From assembly GCA_964577195.1 (NCBI GenBank), contig CAZNYF010000016.1, positions 1 through 25,932 of the forward strand: 25,932 bases of DNA, given 5' to 3'. The notes below the pieces were generated by a model. The model had not been told where the DNA came from and did not search any database. It saw nothing but the letters and a program-made list of their open reading frames with translations. Below, one piece after another: positions 16,524 through 24,196 of this stretch. The stretch is from HyVt-560 sp964577195. Its GTDB lineage: Bacteria > Pseudomonadota > Gammaproteobacteria > UWMA-0217. A program made the position numbers and the translations under genes. The first letter of the stretch is position 1, and every line of letters begins with the position of its first letter.

Positions 16524-16669
16524 GTCTTGTCTCGGTGAATGTTAAAATTTCGGTGCGTCGCCGTTGTCCCAGCAAACACAATTAAATCAATAAGTTAAAT
16601 AATCAACGCGCGCAACGCAAATCACGCGACATTTATTTTAGGGCGCGAAGTCTACTAGGTGTTGGATTT

Positions 16670-16697
16670 AAGTACCATCTTTAGGGGTACTTTTTCT
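16670..16697 (+). terminator. Terminator-like hairpin without an obvious upstream gene
   Basis: AAGTACC (16670-16676) pairs with GGTACTT (16686-16692), followed by TTTCTTGT. The orientation is plus, but the nearest upstream gene, fusA2, is on the minus strand. It may block antisense transcription into the downstream repeat, or have no role. Confidence 0.35.
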
Positions 16698-16706
16698 TGT
16701 TATTAT

Positions 16707-16917
16707 CCTAGAAAAATCACTTGGCTGCGGCAAAGACGCGTAAGCAGTTGGTGTGCATGGTGGAACAGGAAAACTCGTCGTCACGCTCTTATGCTCCTGC
16801 ATTCGCGAAATAAGTGCATCCCTGCACAAAACCTGATTGGTGATAAGAGATTTTTCTGTTTTACCAGGTGCGCCAAGGGCTTGCGTGGACTGGCGTGATC
16901 CAAGTAATTATTCTAGG
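16707..16917. mobile_element. MITE-like element, family 2, copy A, with 5-bp target duplication
   Basis: The left end CCTAGAAAAATCACTTGG and the reverse complement of the right end, CCTAGAATAATTACTTGG, match at 16 of 18 positions. Weaker arm similarity continues inward for about 70 nt (for example ACGC, TTGG, ACAG and GAAAA in both). The flanks are identical: ATTAT at 16702-16706 and at 16918-16922. The unit is 211 bp, has no gene, and carries a hairpin module at 16791-16827. It lies just upstream of the DUF1499 gene. Confidence 0.82.
16791..16827 (+). repeat. Hairpin module, copy 2
   Basis: First hairpin ATGC-TCCT-GCAT (16791-16802), second hairpin GTGC-ATCCCT-GCAC (16814-16827). The distance between the two TCC cores is about the same as in copies 3 and 4. 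Confidence 0.68.
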
Positions 16918-16959
16918 ATTATGTAGCCCCTAATGACTTTTGAGTATCTATTCACACGG

Positions 16960-17451
16960 ATGAAACCAACCCTTATTCTATTTGTACTACTGCTGATCGG
17001 AATTATTGCAGTGTTGGCAACACTTGGAGCTAAATCCCGATCCGGCACTGCAGCGGGGCTGGTCGCTGGAAAACTATTGCATTGCCCCAAACGACCCAAT
17101 TGTATTTGCAGCGAATATCCTGAGCATAGCGATCACTTTGTTTCACCAATTGCCATTGACGGGCGCAAAACAAACGTCCTCCTGGAGGATATCCGCGCAA
17201 CCTTGACCGAGATGCAAGCAACCAGCATTACAGAACAACCCCATTATATTGCTGCGACTTTTGCATCTAAAACATTCAGGTTTATTGATGATTTCGAGAT
17301 TCGAATTGATTCAACGCCAGGGCAACTCCATATCCGCTCAGCTTCTCGTGTCGGGTATAGCGACAGAGGTGTGAATCGTCAGCGAGTGGAGCAATTTCGT
17401 AGGAGCTTTGATAAACAACGCCATTCCCAGCAAAATTCAAATAACTATTAA
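16960..17451 (+). CDS. DUF1499 family membrane-anchored protein
   Basis: The product has 163 residues from the ATG at 16960, with an N-terminal membrane segment (LILFVLLLIGIIAVLATL) and then the DUF1499 domain. The diagnostic parts are LLHCPKRPNCICS near residue 40 and the C-terminal HIRSASRVGYSDRGVNRQRVEQFR. The family is widespread and its biochemical role is not established. An earlier in-frame ATG at 16933 would add nine residues before the hydrophobic segment; the later ATG gives the usual start of this family. A mobile repeat ends 42 nt upstream and may have displaced the original promoter. ydfG follows after 19 nt. Confidence 0.82.
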   Translation: MKPTLILFVLLLIGIIAVLATLGAKSRSGTAAGLVAGKLLHCPKRPNCICSEYPEHSDHFVSPIAIDGRKTNVLLEDIRATLTEMQATSITEQPHYIAATFASKTFRFIDDFEIRIDSTPGQLHIRSASRVGYSDRGVNRQRVEQFRRSFDKQRHSQQNSNNY

Positions 17452-17470
17452 AACGACAAATTCTATTCTT

Positions 17471-18238
17471 ATGCGCAAAACCATTCTCATCACCGGTGCA
17501 TCTTCAGGTTTTGGCGAAGCTTGTGCCAGAGCCTTCGCCACTTCCGATAACACTCTGATTCTGGCAGCTCGATCTTTTAACAAGCTTGAAGCGCTGGCAA
17601 CAGAGCTAAGCCGAGCCAGCGCAGTTCATTGCGTCCAGCTAGATGTCACTGATGCTAAAGCAATTACACAGATACTGGCCAAGCTGCCGAAAGCCTTTCA
17701 AAAAATCGACATCCTCATCAACAACGCTGGACTCGCACTAGGGCTGGAACCTGCACACGAGGCTATTCTCGATGACTGGGAAACCATGATCGACACTAAC
17801 ATTAAAGGGCTGGTACGCATGACCCGTGCCATTCTCCCTGGAATGGTCAAAAGAAACCGGGGCCACATCATCAATATCGGCTCAGTTGCAGGCAGCTGGC
17901 CCTACCCCGGCGGCAGCGTCTATGGCGCGAGCAAAGCCTTTGTACAACAATTCTCCCGATCATTACGCTCAGATGTACTTGGCAAACAAATTCGCATTAG
18001 CAACATTGATCCCGGTCTTGCCGATACCAACTTCTCGACCGTCAGAATGAAAGGTGACCGCAACAAAGCGGATCAGGTGTACACAGATACCAAGCCACTC
18101 ACCGCAGAGGATATCGCCGACATCATTTTGTGGATTACCACAGTTCCCGCTCACGTCAACATCAACTCACTGGAAGTCATGCCAACGTGCCAAGCCTGGG
18201 GGCCATTACTGGTCAATCGCGACATGGCAGGTGAGTAA
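17471..18238 (+). CDS. ydfG: NADP-dependent short-chain dehydrogenase, YdfG type
   Basis: In E. coli, YdfG is an NADP-dependent 3-hydroxy acid (serine, L-allo-threonine) dehydrogenase that also reduces malonic semialdehyde. This 255-residue protein has the nucleotide motif TGASSGFG (residues 8-15), NNAG (84-87), and catalytic Ser138, Tyr151 and Lys155 in the SVAGSWPY and YGASK region. Long identical stretches with YdfG include GLEPAHEA, DDWETMIDTN and PAHVNINSLEVMP. The ATG at 17471 gives the standard start; the frame stays open to 17408, overlapping the upstream gene, but that part is not conserved. It is likely co-transcribed with the DUF1499 gene. Confidence 0.93.
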   Translation: MRKTILITGASSGFGEACARAFATSDNTLILAARSFNKLEALATELSRASAVHCVQLDVTDAKAITQILAKLPKAFQKIDILINNAGLALGLEPAHEAILDDWETMIDTNIKGLVRMTRAILPGMVKRNRGHIINIGSVAGSWPYPGGSVYGASKAFVQQFSRSLRSDVLGKQIRISNIDPGLADTNFSTVRMKGDRNKADQVYTDTKPLTAEDIADIILWITTVPAHVNINSLEVMPTCQAWGPLLVNRDMAGE

Positions 18239-18354
18239 ACAAACGCCAAGCTCACTAGGTTTTGATGAGTACCAAAAGTATTAAGGTATCTCTAAGAATA
18301 TAGCCGGGCTGGAACGCTCAGCTAGGAAGGAACATAGATTAATTCAAATGAAGT

Positions 18355-18379
18355 GTCGCACGCCCTTCGAGCGTGCGAC
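18355..18379 (-). terminator. Strong hairpin after the 53-residue ORF
   Basis: GTCGCACGC (18355-18363) pairs perfectly with GCGTGCGAC (18371-18379) around a 7-nt loop. It starts 9 nt after the stop of the minus-strand ORF. No T-run follows, so it could be a terminator or an mRNA-stabilising stem. Confidence 0.5.
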
Positions 18380-18387
18380 CAGATCAC

Positions 18388-18549
18388 TTATGGCCGTTTT
18401 GGCGTAGTGTACTTAACCTCTTTCTGGAAATCTTCCCAGATAGTGTCATAGCCAACAAACTGTCCTGGCTTAATTTCTTTCTGACGGGTTTTTAGAAAAC
18501 GTGTTGTACCTTCAGGCACTTTGGGTCTAGTTGCTGGAGCACCGCTCAT
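18388..18549 (-). CDS. Small conserved-looking hypothetical protein (53 aa)
   Basis: On the minus strand the ATG at 18549 opens a 53-residue frame beginning MSGAPATRPKVPEGTTRFLK and ending VKYTTPKRP. The start is preceded by AAAGG at a good distance, and a 9-bp perfect hairpin lies just after the stop. Both support a real gene. The protein is basic and soluble-looking, with no membrane segment. I do not recognise a family. The neighbouring genes give no clear functional hint. Confidence 0.6.
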   Translation of the reverse strand: MSGAPATRPKVPEGTTRFLKTRQKEIKPGQFVGYDTIWEDFQKEVKYTTPKRP

Positions 18550-18700
18550 AATTAACCTTTCATTTAAAAAATCGTGACTGCCGCTACAAAATGGTTGCAG
18601 CTAAAAACTAGCCAGATATAACCCGCCACCATACATCCTTTAAATCTAGAAATATAATAGATTTACTGAATGCTTGGATAGGAGATCACAATGATACTGA

Positions 18701-20275
18701 TTAGCGAATTGCCGGACGAGGCCGCCTAAACACGCACAGCGAACCAATCCATAGCATCCAGAAGAGACCCAAAGCGCCGCCTCCGTCGTTCCCATCCGTT
18801 ACATTGTCACTGTCGCTGACTGGCGGTTGATTAGATTCTGTCGGCAGATTTGAATTGCCTGAAGGTTGCTCCGAGCCGGCAAAATCCAGACTACTGGCAT
18901 CTTCGTTGGATTGTGCAGTGAGACACTTTCGCAAACCAATATTTGCAACTGCAAAAGTATTAAAAAAGGTGTCCTGATCATTTAAATTGGCAATCGCCAG
19001 CTCTATTTTCCCATTGGCTTGTGGAGTGACTTCTATTTGCAGTAAATGCCAGATATCCGAACCCAAATCGTCAACTAAATCGAGAAGCTCACCCTCCAGC
19101 TCCCCATCTTTCATCAATTGAATTTGTGGGTCGGGCAGTGAGATCCCGGACTGCGCCTCCAAACCTGCCCATGCAGCATTACTCACATAGGCCGAAAAGA
19201 CATAACTGGCAGCAGGATCAAGGCCTTTGAGCTTTTGATACCAGATGCGGTTTTGCCCACCAATTGGGCCGCCGCTTAAAAGCAAGCCATCTTTTTCCTC
19301 GTTGGGGAAAATGCTATTGGATGAATCTCCAGCGAATGGATGCTGAAAAGTGTGCGCGCCAAACAGAGCGATCACCTCCCTGCTGCCTCGGTCTTCCGTA
19401 ACACCTCGAAGAGAGAATTTTCCGTTTGATGGAAATAGAAAATCTCCTGCATATCCAGCATCACTGCGAAAGCTGTTGGCAATATTGGAGCCCGCCACTG
19501 CTTCGGAAGTACTTGCATTTAGCATTTGGAAATCACCATTTATTATCTGATTTGCACTAGCTACACCGCCTGACGAACAGCTCAGAGACACCCCCGCTAA
19601 AACTTTAGGTAGAAATACAACAGTTGGACGATTGTTGTCTTGGGGGTTGGTATCAGGAACAGGAGCTGTTGTGACATCGTCATCATCGTCTATAAGACCA
19701 AAATCTACAGACGCAGTACCCGCATGGGAAATATCGAAACTGGGATTCCCCCGATCCGCATCTTCATAGTCAACGCGCGCAAAAGTATCAAATGGCCCCG
19801 GTTCATTGCCAAAATCTACGGTGATTTCATAACGAGCAATGACATATCCACCCACTGGCAAGCTCTGATAATTGGAAAAAATGGTTGCATGCGCCGCGCT
19901 ACCATCAAAATTCGGGTCAAGCGGTAAGTCGGTAATGGAATTTGTTTCTGGCTGGCCATCGCCATCCAAATCTACACTTGCCTCGATTAAACTCACATTG
20001 CTAATGGTAATATTTTCAGCAGGAATATTGCCAAATTGATCTTTAATCGTATCAGTCAGCTGTACCTGAACTTGTTCAGCAAAGTTTTGTAAACGAATAA
20101 AAACCTGCCAGCGATAGGTATTTTCTTCAAGCTTTTCAAAAGGCGTCTGAATTTCTTTGGCTATTCCCACATTACCTGCGTGAGCAATAGATATTGGGAG
20201 TACCATGAAAAAAAGGATCGAGAATGGTGCGAGAAAAAACGTTCTTAGTAAGATAGTTTGAGATGAGGATCTCAT
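18701..20275 (-). CDS. Secreted surface protein with GlyGly-CTERM tail
   Basis: This 524-residue protein has a signal peptide (about residues 1-33, ending IAHAG). An N-terminal beta-rich domain (about 34-190) resembles DUF11/adhesin-type modules (NITISNVSLIEA, SLPVGGYVIARYEITVDFG). An Asp-rich linker follows (DDDDD near 195), then a second jelly-roll-like domain (about 235-450). After a Ser/Asn/Pro linker it ends in GGGALGLFWMLW, a hydrophobic stretch and an arginine-rich end. This is the layout of GlyGly-CTERM, a sorting signal processed by rhombosortase after type II secretion. The function of the mature protein is unknown. The start is ATG at 20275 after GGAGC. Confidence 0.8.
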   Translation of the reverse strand: MRSSSQTILLRTFFLAPFSILFFMVLPISIAHAGNVGIAKEIQTPFEKLEENTYRWQVFIRLQNFAEQVQVQLTDTIKDQFGNIPAENITISNVSLIEASVDLDGDGQPETNSITDLPLDPNFDGSAAHATIFSNYQSLPVGGYVIARYEITVDFGNEPGPFDTFARVDYEDADRGNPSFDISHAGTASVDFGLIDDDDDVTTAPVPDTNPQDNNRPTVVFLPKVLAGVSLSCSSGGVASANQIINGDFQMLNASTSEAVAGSNIANSFRSDAGYAGDFLFPSNGKFSLRGVTEDRGSREVIALFGAHTFQHPFAGDSSNSIFPNEEKDGLLLSGGPIGGQNRIWYQKLKGLDPAASYVFSAYVSNAAWAGLEAQSGISLPDPQIQLMKDGELEGELLDLVDDLGSDIWHLLQIEVTPQANGKIELAIANLNDQDTFFNTFAVANIGLRKCLTAQSNEDASSLDFAGSEQPSGNSNLPTESNQPPVSDSDNVTDGNDGGGALGLFWMLWIGSLCVFRRPRPAIR

Positions 20276-20574
20276 GCTTGCTCCAGAGTTATGAGCCTGA
20301 AAGCCAGGCCGTTTTTTAAAAAATTAGATTCTGAAGCAGATAAGTCGCGTTATTTTTCCCTAAAATTCCTTCTGGTAGTAAAGCCAAACAATCCTGTTAT
20401 TCCCTCTCCTTGAGCGATTACTTGGTCCAAATAATCCGAGAGTTAGTTTTATGTATGAAAGTTAAGCATAGTAAACGAGTCTATGAATTGCAAACCTACC
20501 TCACGCAATCACCCCTGAGCCTACCGTAGAGTGCGTTTTACGCGCCAATCAAAGCTAGCAATTATTTTAAACCA
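20276..20574. other. Intergenic stretch with no gene recognised
   Basis: This stretch lies upstream of the GlyGly-CTERM gene and downstream of the rhodanese gene (both minus strand). I see no ORF, RNA gene or strong hairpin. A short symmetric GCGTTTTACGC occurs near 20532-20542 and could be a weak terminator for the rhodanese gene. Confidence 0.4.
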
Positions 20575-20898
20575 TTAGTAAAGCGCCATTTCCAGATCGA
20601 CTTCTCGTGCCCAACGCTCTACACCGCCCACGAGGTTGGTGATATTGGTAAAATCCATTTGTTGTTCCAGATAACTTGCAACACTAAGACTACGAATGCC
20701 GTGATGACAAATAACGATGGTTTCCTGATCAGGATCAAGTTCATTAACGACAGAACGGATTTGTCCCATCGGGATGAGTGTGGATCCTTCGATATGGCAA
20801 CGCTCGAATTCCCACGGTTCCCGGACATCGAGCAGCAGAAGATCATCGTCAGTTTGCGCGAGGTAATCACGCAGTTGAGTCACCGTTAAATTTTTCAT
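20575..20898 (-). CDS. Single-domain rhodanese-like sulfurtransferase
   Basis: The 107-residue protein is one complete rhodanese domain. It shows LLLDVREPWEFERCHIEGS, IPMGQI, and the active-site loop VICHHGIRS with Cys64, ending in LVGGVERWA. Such proteins carry a persulfide on the active cysteine and move sulfur to acceptors; a GlpE-like thiosulfate sulfurtransferase role is possible but unproven. No signal peptide is present, so it is cytoplasmic. It is transcribed away from the small exported-protein gene at 21038. Confidence 0.9.
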   Translation of the reverse strand: MKNLTVTQLRDYLAQTDDDLLLLDVREPWEFERCHIEGSTLIPMGQIRSVVNELDPDQETIVICHHGIRSLSVASYLEQQMDFTNITNLVGGVERWAREVDLEMALY

Positions 20899-21037
20899 CG
20901 TGAGAGTTTACTGGAGAATTCATGACTTTTACCTTCATTTTCTGTTTGAGTACGTATTATCCACTGAGAATCAAAGTTCAGCGTAGATTCATGCGCTACA
21001 CTTATAATTATCACAACGGATCCATGAGGAAGTGACT

Positions 21038-21451
21038 ATGAAACAATCAGTTTTAAGCAGATTATTCGCAATATTTGCGCTCATATTATTAACCACTACC
21101 AGCCTGTCTTACGCCGGTGAAGTCAGCATTGAAGCGGCCAATTTTCGCAACACAGGCGCTGAACAATGGTCGGTCAATATCACACTAAAGCACGCAGATA
21201 CGGGCTGGGATCACTATGCAGATAGTTGGCGGATTGTTGACGAAAATGGAAAAGTAATCGGCGAGCGCGTTCTACAGCATCCCCACGTTGATGAGCAACC
21301 GTTTACCCGCTCTCTTAGCGTTAAAATTCCTCAACAAATCACCACTGTTTTTATTGAAGCACATGATAAAAAACACGGCTGGAGTTCTCGGCGCTTAAAA
21401 ATCGATCTCAATGCGGCGAAAAACGGGCGGCTTACCGTAAGGGACGAGTAA
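21038..21451 (+). CDS. Small exported conserved hypothetical protein
   Basis: The product has 137 residues with a clear signal peptide (residues 1-26, ending LSYA). The mature part reads as one beta-sandwich domain: VNITLKHADTGWDHYADSWRIVD, then HPHVDEQPFTRSLS, then FIEAHDKKHGW. I recall similar proteins in many gammaproteobacteria as conserved periplasmic proteins of unknown function. The ATG at 21038 follows GAGGAAG; a GTG at 21032 is less likely. A TATAAT box is at 21003-21008. The last four codons and the stop lie in the left arm of a long inverted repeat. Confidence 0.82.
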   Translation: MKQSVLSRLFAIFALILLTTTSLSYAGEVSIEAANFRNTGAEQWSVNITLKHADTGWDHYADSWRIVDENGKVIGERVLQHPHVDEQPFTRSLSVKIPQQITTVFIEAHDKKHGWSSRRLKIDLNAAKNGRLTVRDE

Positions 21452-21683
21452 ACAATTACTTAAACAACCTGACTTGTCTTATTTTCCCAGATTGAATGCT
21501 CTCAATCGTTGCGTAGAACCACTCGGCAATAGCTCCTGCATTGCTCTACTACACCACATCCCTGTGGCTATATGCGCCTGCTAAAGCTTCTAAGTTCGCT
21601 AAAGCTCAGCTAAGTCTTGAGAGAATCCAATCTGAAACAATCATTCTACGTCAAGTTGCTCAAGTTATTATTCACTCGTCCCT
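21440..21683. mobile_element. Long inverted-repeat (foldback) element, family 3
   Basis: The left arm 21440-21505 and right arm 21617-21683 are imperfect inverted copies, about 70% identical by eye. Both arms, read inward, start AGGGACGAGT and share CAGATTG and end CTCTCAA. The centre carries a hairpin module at 21526-21567. The end sequences differ from families 1 and 2. The left end lies within the 3' end of the upstream coding region. No target duplication is clear. It fills most of the gap between that gene and sodB, and contains no gene. Confidence 0.7.
21526..21567 (+). repeat. Hairpin module, copy 3
   Basis: First hairpin GCAAT-AGCTCCTGC-ATTGC (21526-21544), second hairpin CCAC-ATCCCT-GTGG (21554-21567). 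The TCC cores are 24 nt apart, as in copy 4. Confidence 0.68.
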
Positions 21684-21796
21684 AAGGCCATAAGCGAAGC
21701 GCTATAACCCTGCAATTTTCGTATTATTGATCTCTCCTGTGCGCAAGTCTGATATTATTTGCGGTCGAATTTTAACCCGCCTAATGAGGAGACATC

Positions 21797-22381
21797 ATGG
21801 CTCACACTCTACCCGATCTGCCTTTTGCGATTGATGCATTACAGCCGCACATTTCAAAAGAAACGCTTGAATACCACCACGGTAAACATCATCAGGCTTA
21901 TGTTACGAACCTCAATAACCTGATTGCAGGTACTGACTTCGAAGACAAATCTCTCGAAGACATTATTAACGGCTCTGAAGGCGGTATGTTCAATAACGCG
22001 GCTCAGGTTTGGAATCATACTTTTTACTGGAACTGCCTTAGCCCCAACGGTGGTGGTGAAGCGACTGGCGATATTGCAGCAGCGATTGATAAAGCATTTG
22101 GTTCATTTGCTGAATTTAAAGAGAAATTCTCAACTTCTGCAGTCACCAACTTTGGTTCTGGTTGGACTTGGCTGGTTAAGAATGAAGATGGCAGCGTCGA
22201 GCTTCTCAACACCAGCAACGCTGGTACTGCGCTGACTGAAGCAGGTAAAACACCGTTACTGACCTGTGATGTTTGGGAACATGCGTACTATGTTGATTAT
22301 CGCAACGCTCGTCCAGGCTATGTTGCAGCTTACTGGAATCTAGTGAACTGGGATTTTGTAAATTCCAATTTTGCTGGCTAG
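21797..22381 (+). CDS. sodB: Iron superoxide dismutase SodB
   Basis: SodB converts superoxide to oxygen and hydrogen peroxide in the cytoplasm. The 194-residue length is normal. Metal ligands are His27 (LEYHHGKHH), His74 (WNHTFYW), Asp158 and His162 (CDVWEHAYY). The FNNAAQVWNHTFYW segment marks the iron rather than manganese type. There is no signal peptide. A strong GAGGAG ribosome binding site precedes the ATG at 21797. The gene is a single unit, followed by a good terminator. A foldback element ends about 110 bp upstream, so promoter sequences must lie in 21684-21780. Confidence 0.96.
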   Translation: MAHTLPDLPFAIDALQPHISKETLEYHHGKHHQAYVTNLNNLIAGTDFEDKSLEDIINGSEGGMFNNAAQVWNHTFYWNCLSPNGGGEATGDIAAAIDKAFGSFAEFKEKFSTSAVTNFGSGWTWLVKNEDGSVELLNTSNAGTALTEAGKTPLLTCDVWEHAYYVDYRNARPGYVAAYWNLVNWDFVNSNFAG

Positions 22382-22397
22382 TTTAGTTTGATTGACG

Positions 22398-22428
22398 AAA
22401 AAGGCCACCCGTTGAGGTGGCCTTTTTT
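22398..22428 (+). terminator. Rho-independent terminator of sodB
   Basis: AAAAAGGCCACC (22398-22409) pairs with GGTGGCCTTTTTT (22416-22428) around a 6-nt loop. The A/T runs make it usable from both sides, including for the minus-strand genes that end at 22445. Confidence 0.92.
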
Positions 22429-22444
22429 GTTTACGCATGATCAC

Positions 22445-22651
22445 TTATCCAGAAACGCGCAACACCGCCTTCTTTTTCAGAGAATGCTCCCAATTTTTTG
22501 CTGGCGAGTCTCCAAGATGGATGTATTCTCCCACTTCATTCTCATACCAGCCTCGATCAAATCGTAAAGGTTCAACGCTGTAACCACCATGCGCCAGAGG
22601 CGTCTTGAGCAATCCACTTTACCCAATCAGGATTGCCTTTGCTTCAAACAT
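22445..22651 (-). pseudogene. Frameshifted remnant of a small gene downstream of msrAB
   Basis: The minus strand contains two blocks in different frames that read as one protein: NPDWVKWIAQDASGAWW, then YSVEPLRFDRGWYENEVG, EYIHLGDSPAKNWEHSLKKK and AVLRVSG-stop. The shift lies at about 22580-22585 (an extra T after the WW codons, or two missing bases). A possible start ATG at 22651, 5 nt after the preceding gene, is out of frame with the first block by one base near 22635. The composition is clearly protein-like, so this is a recently broken gene or a site of assembly errors. Tryptophan-rich small proteins of this type are known as conserved hypotheticals. Confidence 0.65.
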
Positions 22652-22655
22652 TGAA

Positions 22656-22964
22656 TTAGCGGTTAGCAGGCTTTTGTAGTTGCGACAATAGACGCTCGGA
22701 CATCGAAGAGTCGTCTTTTTCCACTTCTGCAAAATACCAATTCACAGCGGCTTTTAACATCGGACGTTGGCGAGTACCAATATCAACACGATCGTTCGTT
22801 TGAATTTTCTCAGCGACATTGAGTAGCGCGGTTCGAGTCGCTGCCGCGCAATCAGAACCGCCAACTGGATAAGCCGTATGCGCATAAACACTGATGACCC
22901 GATGCATAGCAATACCTTGCTCACCTTGGGCATCAAACTCGATCACAGGCTTTTTCTTTGCCAA
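22656..22964 (-). CDS. Hypothetical protein (102 aa) downstream of msrAB
   Basis: I do not recognise this 102-residue protein. It begins MAKKKPVIEFDAQGEQGIAMH and has no signal peptide or membrane segment. The middle (SVYAHTAYPVGGSDCAAATR) contains its only cysteine, and the end is charged and helical (VNWYFAEVEKDDSSMSERLL). The start lies 8 nt after the msrAB stop on the same strand, so they are likely co-transcribed. A frameshifted gene follows 4 nt further on. A role linked to MsrAB is possible only by position. Confidence 0.7.
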   Translation of the reverse strand: MAKKKPVIEFDAQGEQGIAMHRVISVYAHTAYPVGGSDCAAATRTALLNVAEKIQTNDRVDIGTRQRPMLKAAVNWYFAEVEKDDSSMSERLLSQLQKPANR

Positions 22965-22972
22965 CTTAAACC

Positions 22973-24067
22973 TTACTCGGTGAACTGCGCCAGATACTCA
23001 GCATAACCTTCCGCTTGCAGCTCATCCTTTGGCACAAAGCGTAATGAGGCCGAGTTAATGCAGTAGCGCAATCCGGTGGGCTCCGGACCATCTTTAAAGA
23101 CGTGACCTAAATGTGAATCTGCACCGGCAGAGCGCACTTCGATACGCGGCAGGATCATTCGATAATCGGTCTTCGTCTCGACATGCACCTTACTGATTGG
23201 GCGCGAAAAACTCGGCCAGCCAGTTCCAGAATCGAATTTATCTTTGGATGAGAATAACGGCTCACCAGAGACAATATCGACATAAATTCCAGCTTTTTTG
23301 TTGTCATGATAAGCATTGGAGAAAGCCGGCTCTGTGCCTTCTTTCTGCGTCACCTTGTATTGCAATGGCGTCAGCTTTTTAACCAGAACTTTATCATCTG
23401 GTTTGGAATATTTTCCGGTAACTTTTGCCTCTTTTCCCCAGACTTTTTTAATATATTGATCGCGCCCGGAACGATAGCGATAGTATTTGTAACGTACGGG
23501 GTTCTTCTTGTAGTAATCCTGATGGTAGTCTTCAGCATCATAGAAAACATCCAGCGGAGTGACTTCCACAACAATGGGTTTATCATAACGACCGGAAGCG
23601 GTGAGTGTTTTTATAGCTTTCTCCGCCAGCATTTTCTCTTCATCGTTGTTGAAGAAAATGCCAGGCCGGTAATGCAATCCCCGATCAGCAAAGGATCCGG
23701 TGCCATCGGTTGGATCAAATTGACGCCAAAAACCGTCCAACAACTGCGAATAAGAAATCACCTTGGGGTCGTAATACACCTGAACCGCTTCGGTATGTCC
23801 GGTAGAACCTCTGGAGACCTGTTTGTATTCCGGGTTTTTCACATGTCCGCCGGTATAACCGGAAACCGCTTCACGCACGCCCGGCAGTTTTTCAAATCCG
23901 GCTTCAATGCACCAGAAACAGCCGCCAGCAAAAGTAGCTATCGCCTCACCTTTTGCCATTTCGCTATCCGCAGGCATTTGTTTTGCATTAATGCTGGTAA
24001 GCGCCATAACGGCTAATCCGCTGACAATCGCAGCAGAGATCAAGCCAGTTTTCCAAAATTTGTTCAT
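22973..24067 (-). CDS. msrAB: Exported bifunctional methionine sulfoxide reductase MsrA-MsrB
   Basis: The enzyme reduces both epimers of methionine sulfoxide in oxidised proteins. The 364-residue protein starts with a membrane/signal segment (about residues 8-28), placing it in the periplasm. The MsrA domain (about 43-200) has AGGCFWC with catalytic Cys50 and Cys53. The MsrB domain (about 230-364) has SGTGWPSF, HLGHVF and RYCINSASLRF with catalytic Cys336. The CxxC zinc pairs found in many MsrB proteins are absent. The order A then B matches secreted PilB-type fusions, but without their thioredoxin domain. A partner thiol donor must be supplied by another gene. Confidence 0.95.
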   Translation of the reverse strand: MNKFWKTGLISAAIVSGLAVMALTSINAKQMPADSEMAKGEAIATFAGGCFWCIEAGFEKLPGVREAVSGYTGGHVKNPEYKQVSRGSTGHTEAVQVYYDPKVISYSQLLDGFWRQFDPTDGTGSFADRGLHYRPGIFFNNDEEKMLAEKAIKTLTASGRYDKPIVVEVTPLDVFYDAEDYHQDYYKKNPVRYKYYRYRSGRDQYIKKVWGKEAKVTGKYSKPDDKVLVKKLTPLQYKVTQKEGTEPAFSNAYHDNKKAGIYVDIVSGEPLFSSKDKFDSGTGWPSFSRPISKVHVETKTDYRMILPRIEVRSAGADSHLGHVFKDGPEPTGLRYCINSASLRFVPKDELQAEGYAEYLAQFTE

Positions 24068-24196
24068 TGCATTCCCCGAGTGATGAAAATCATATGTAAT
24101 CTAGTCCTCCAACAATATTATGTTGTGAGTACTAGCTTCAGAGCAAGATTGTAAAAGAACAAATGGGTCGAATCCTCACAAATCTATAACATTTAA

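Noticed and set aside
18284..18300. GGTATCTCTAAGAATAT, similar to a family 1 end
   Set aside because: Several mismatches and no matching second end nearby; too weak to call a repeat remnant.
23306..24016. A 236-residue open frame on the plus strand
   Set aside because: It lies wholly opposite msrAB, whose catalytic motifs are all intact, and it shows no recognisable protein features.
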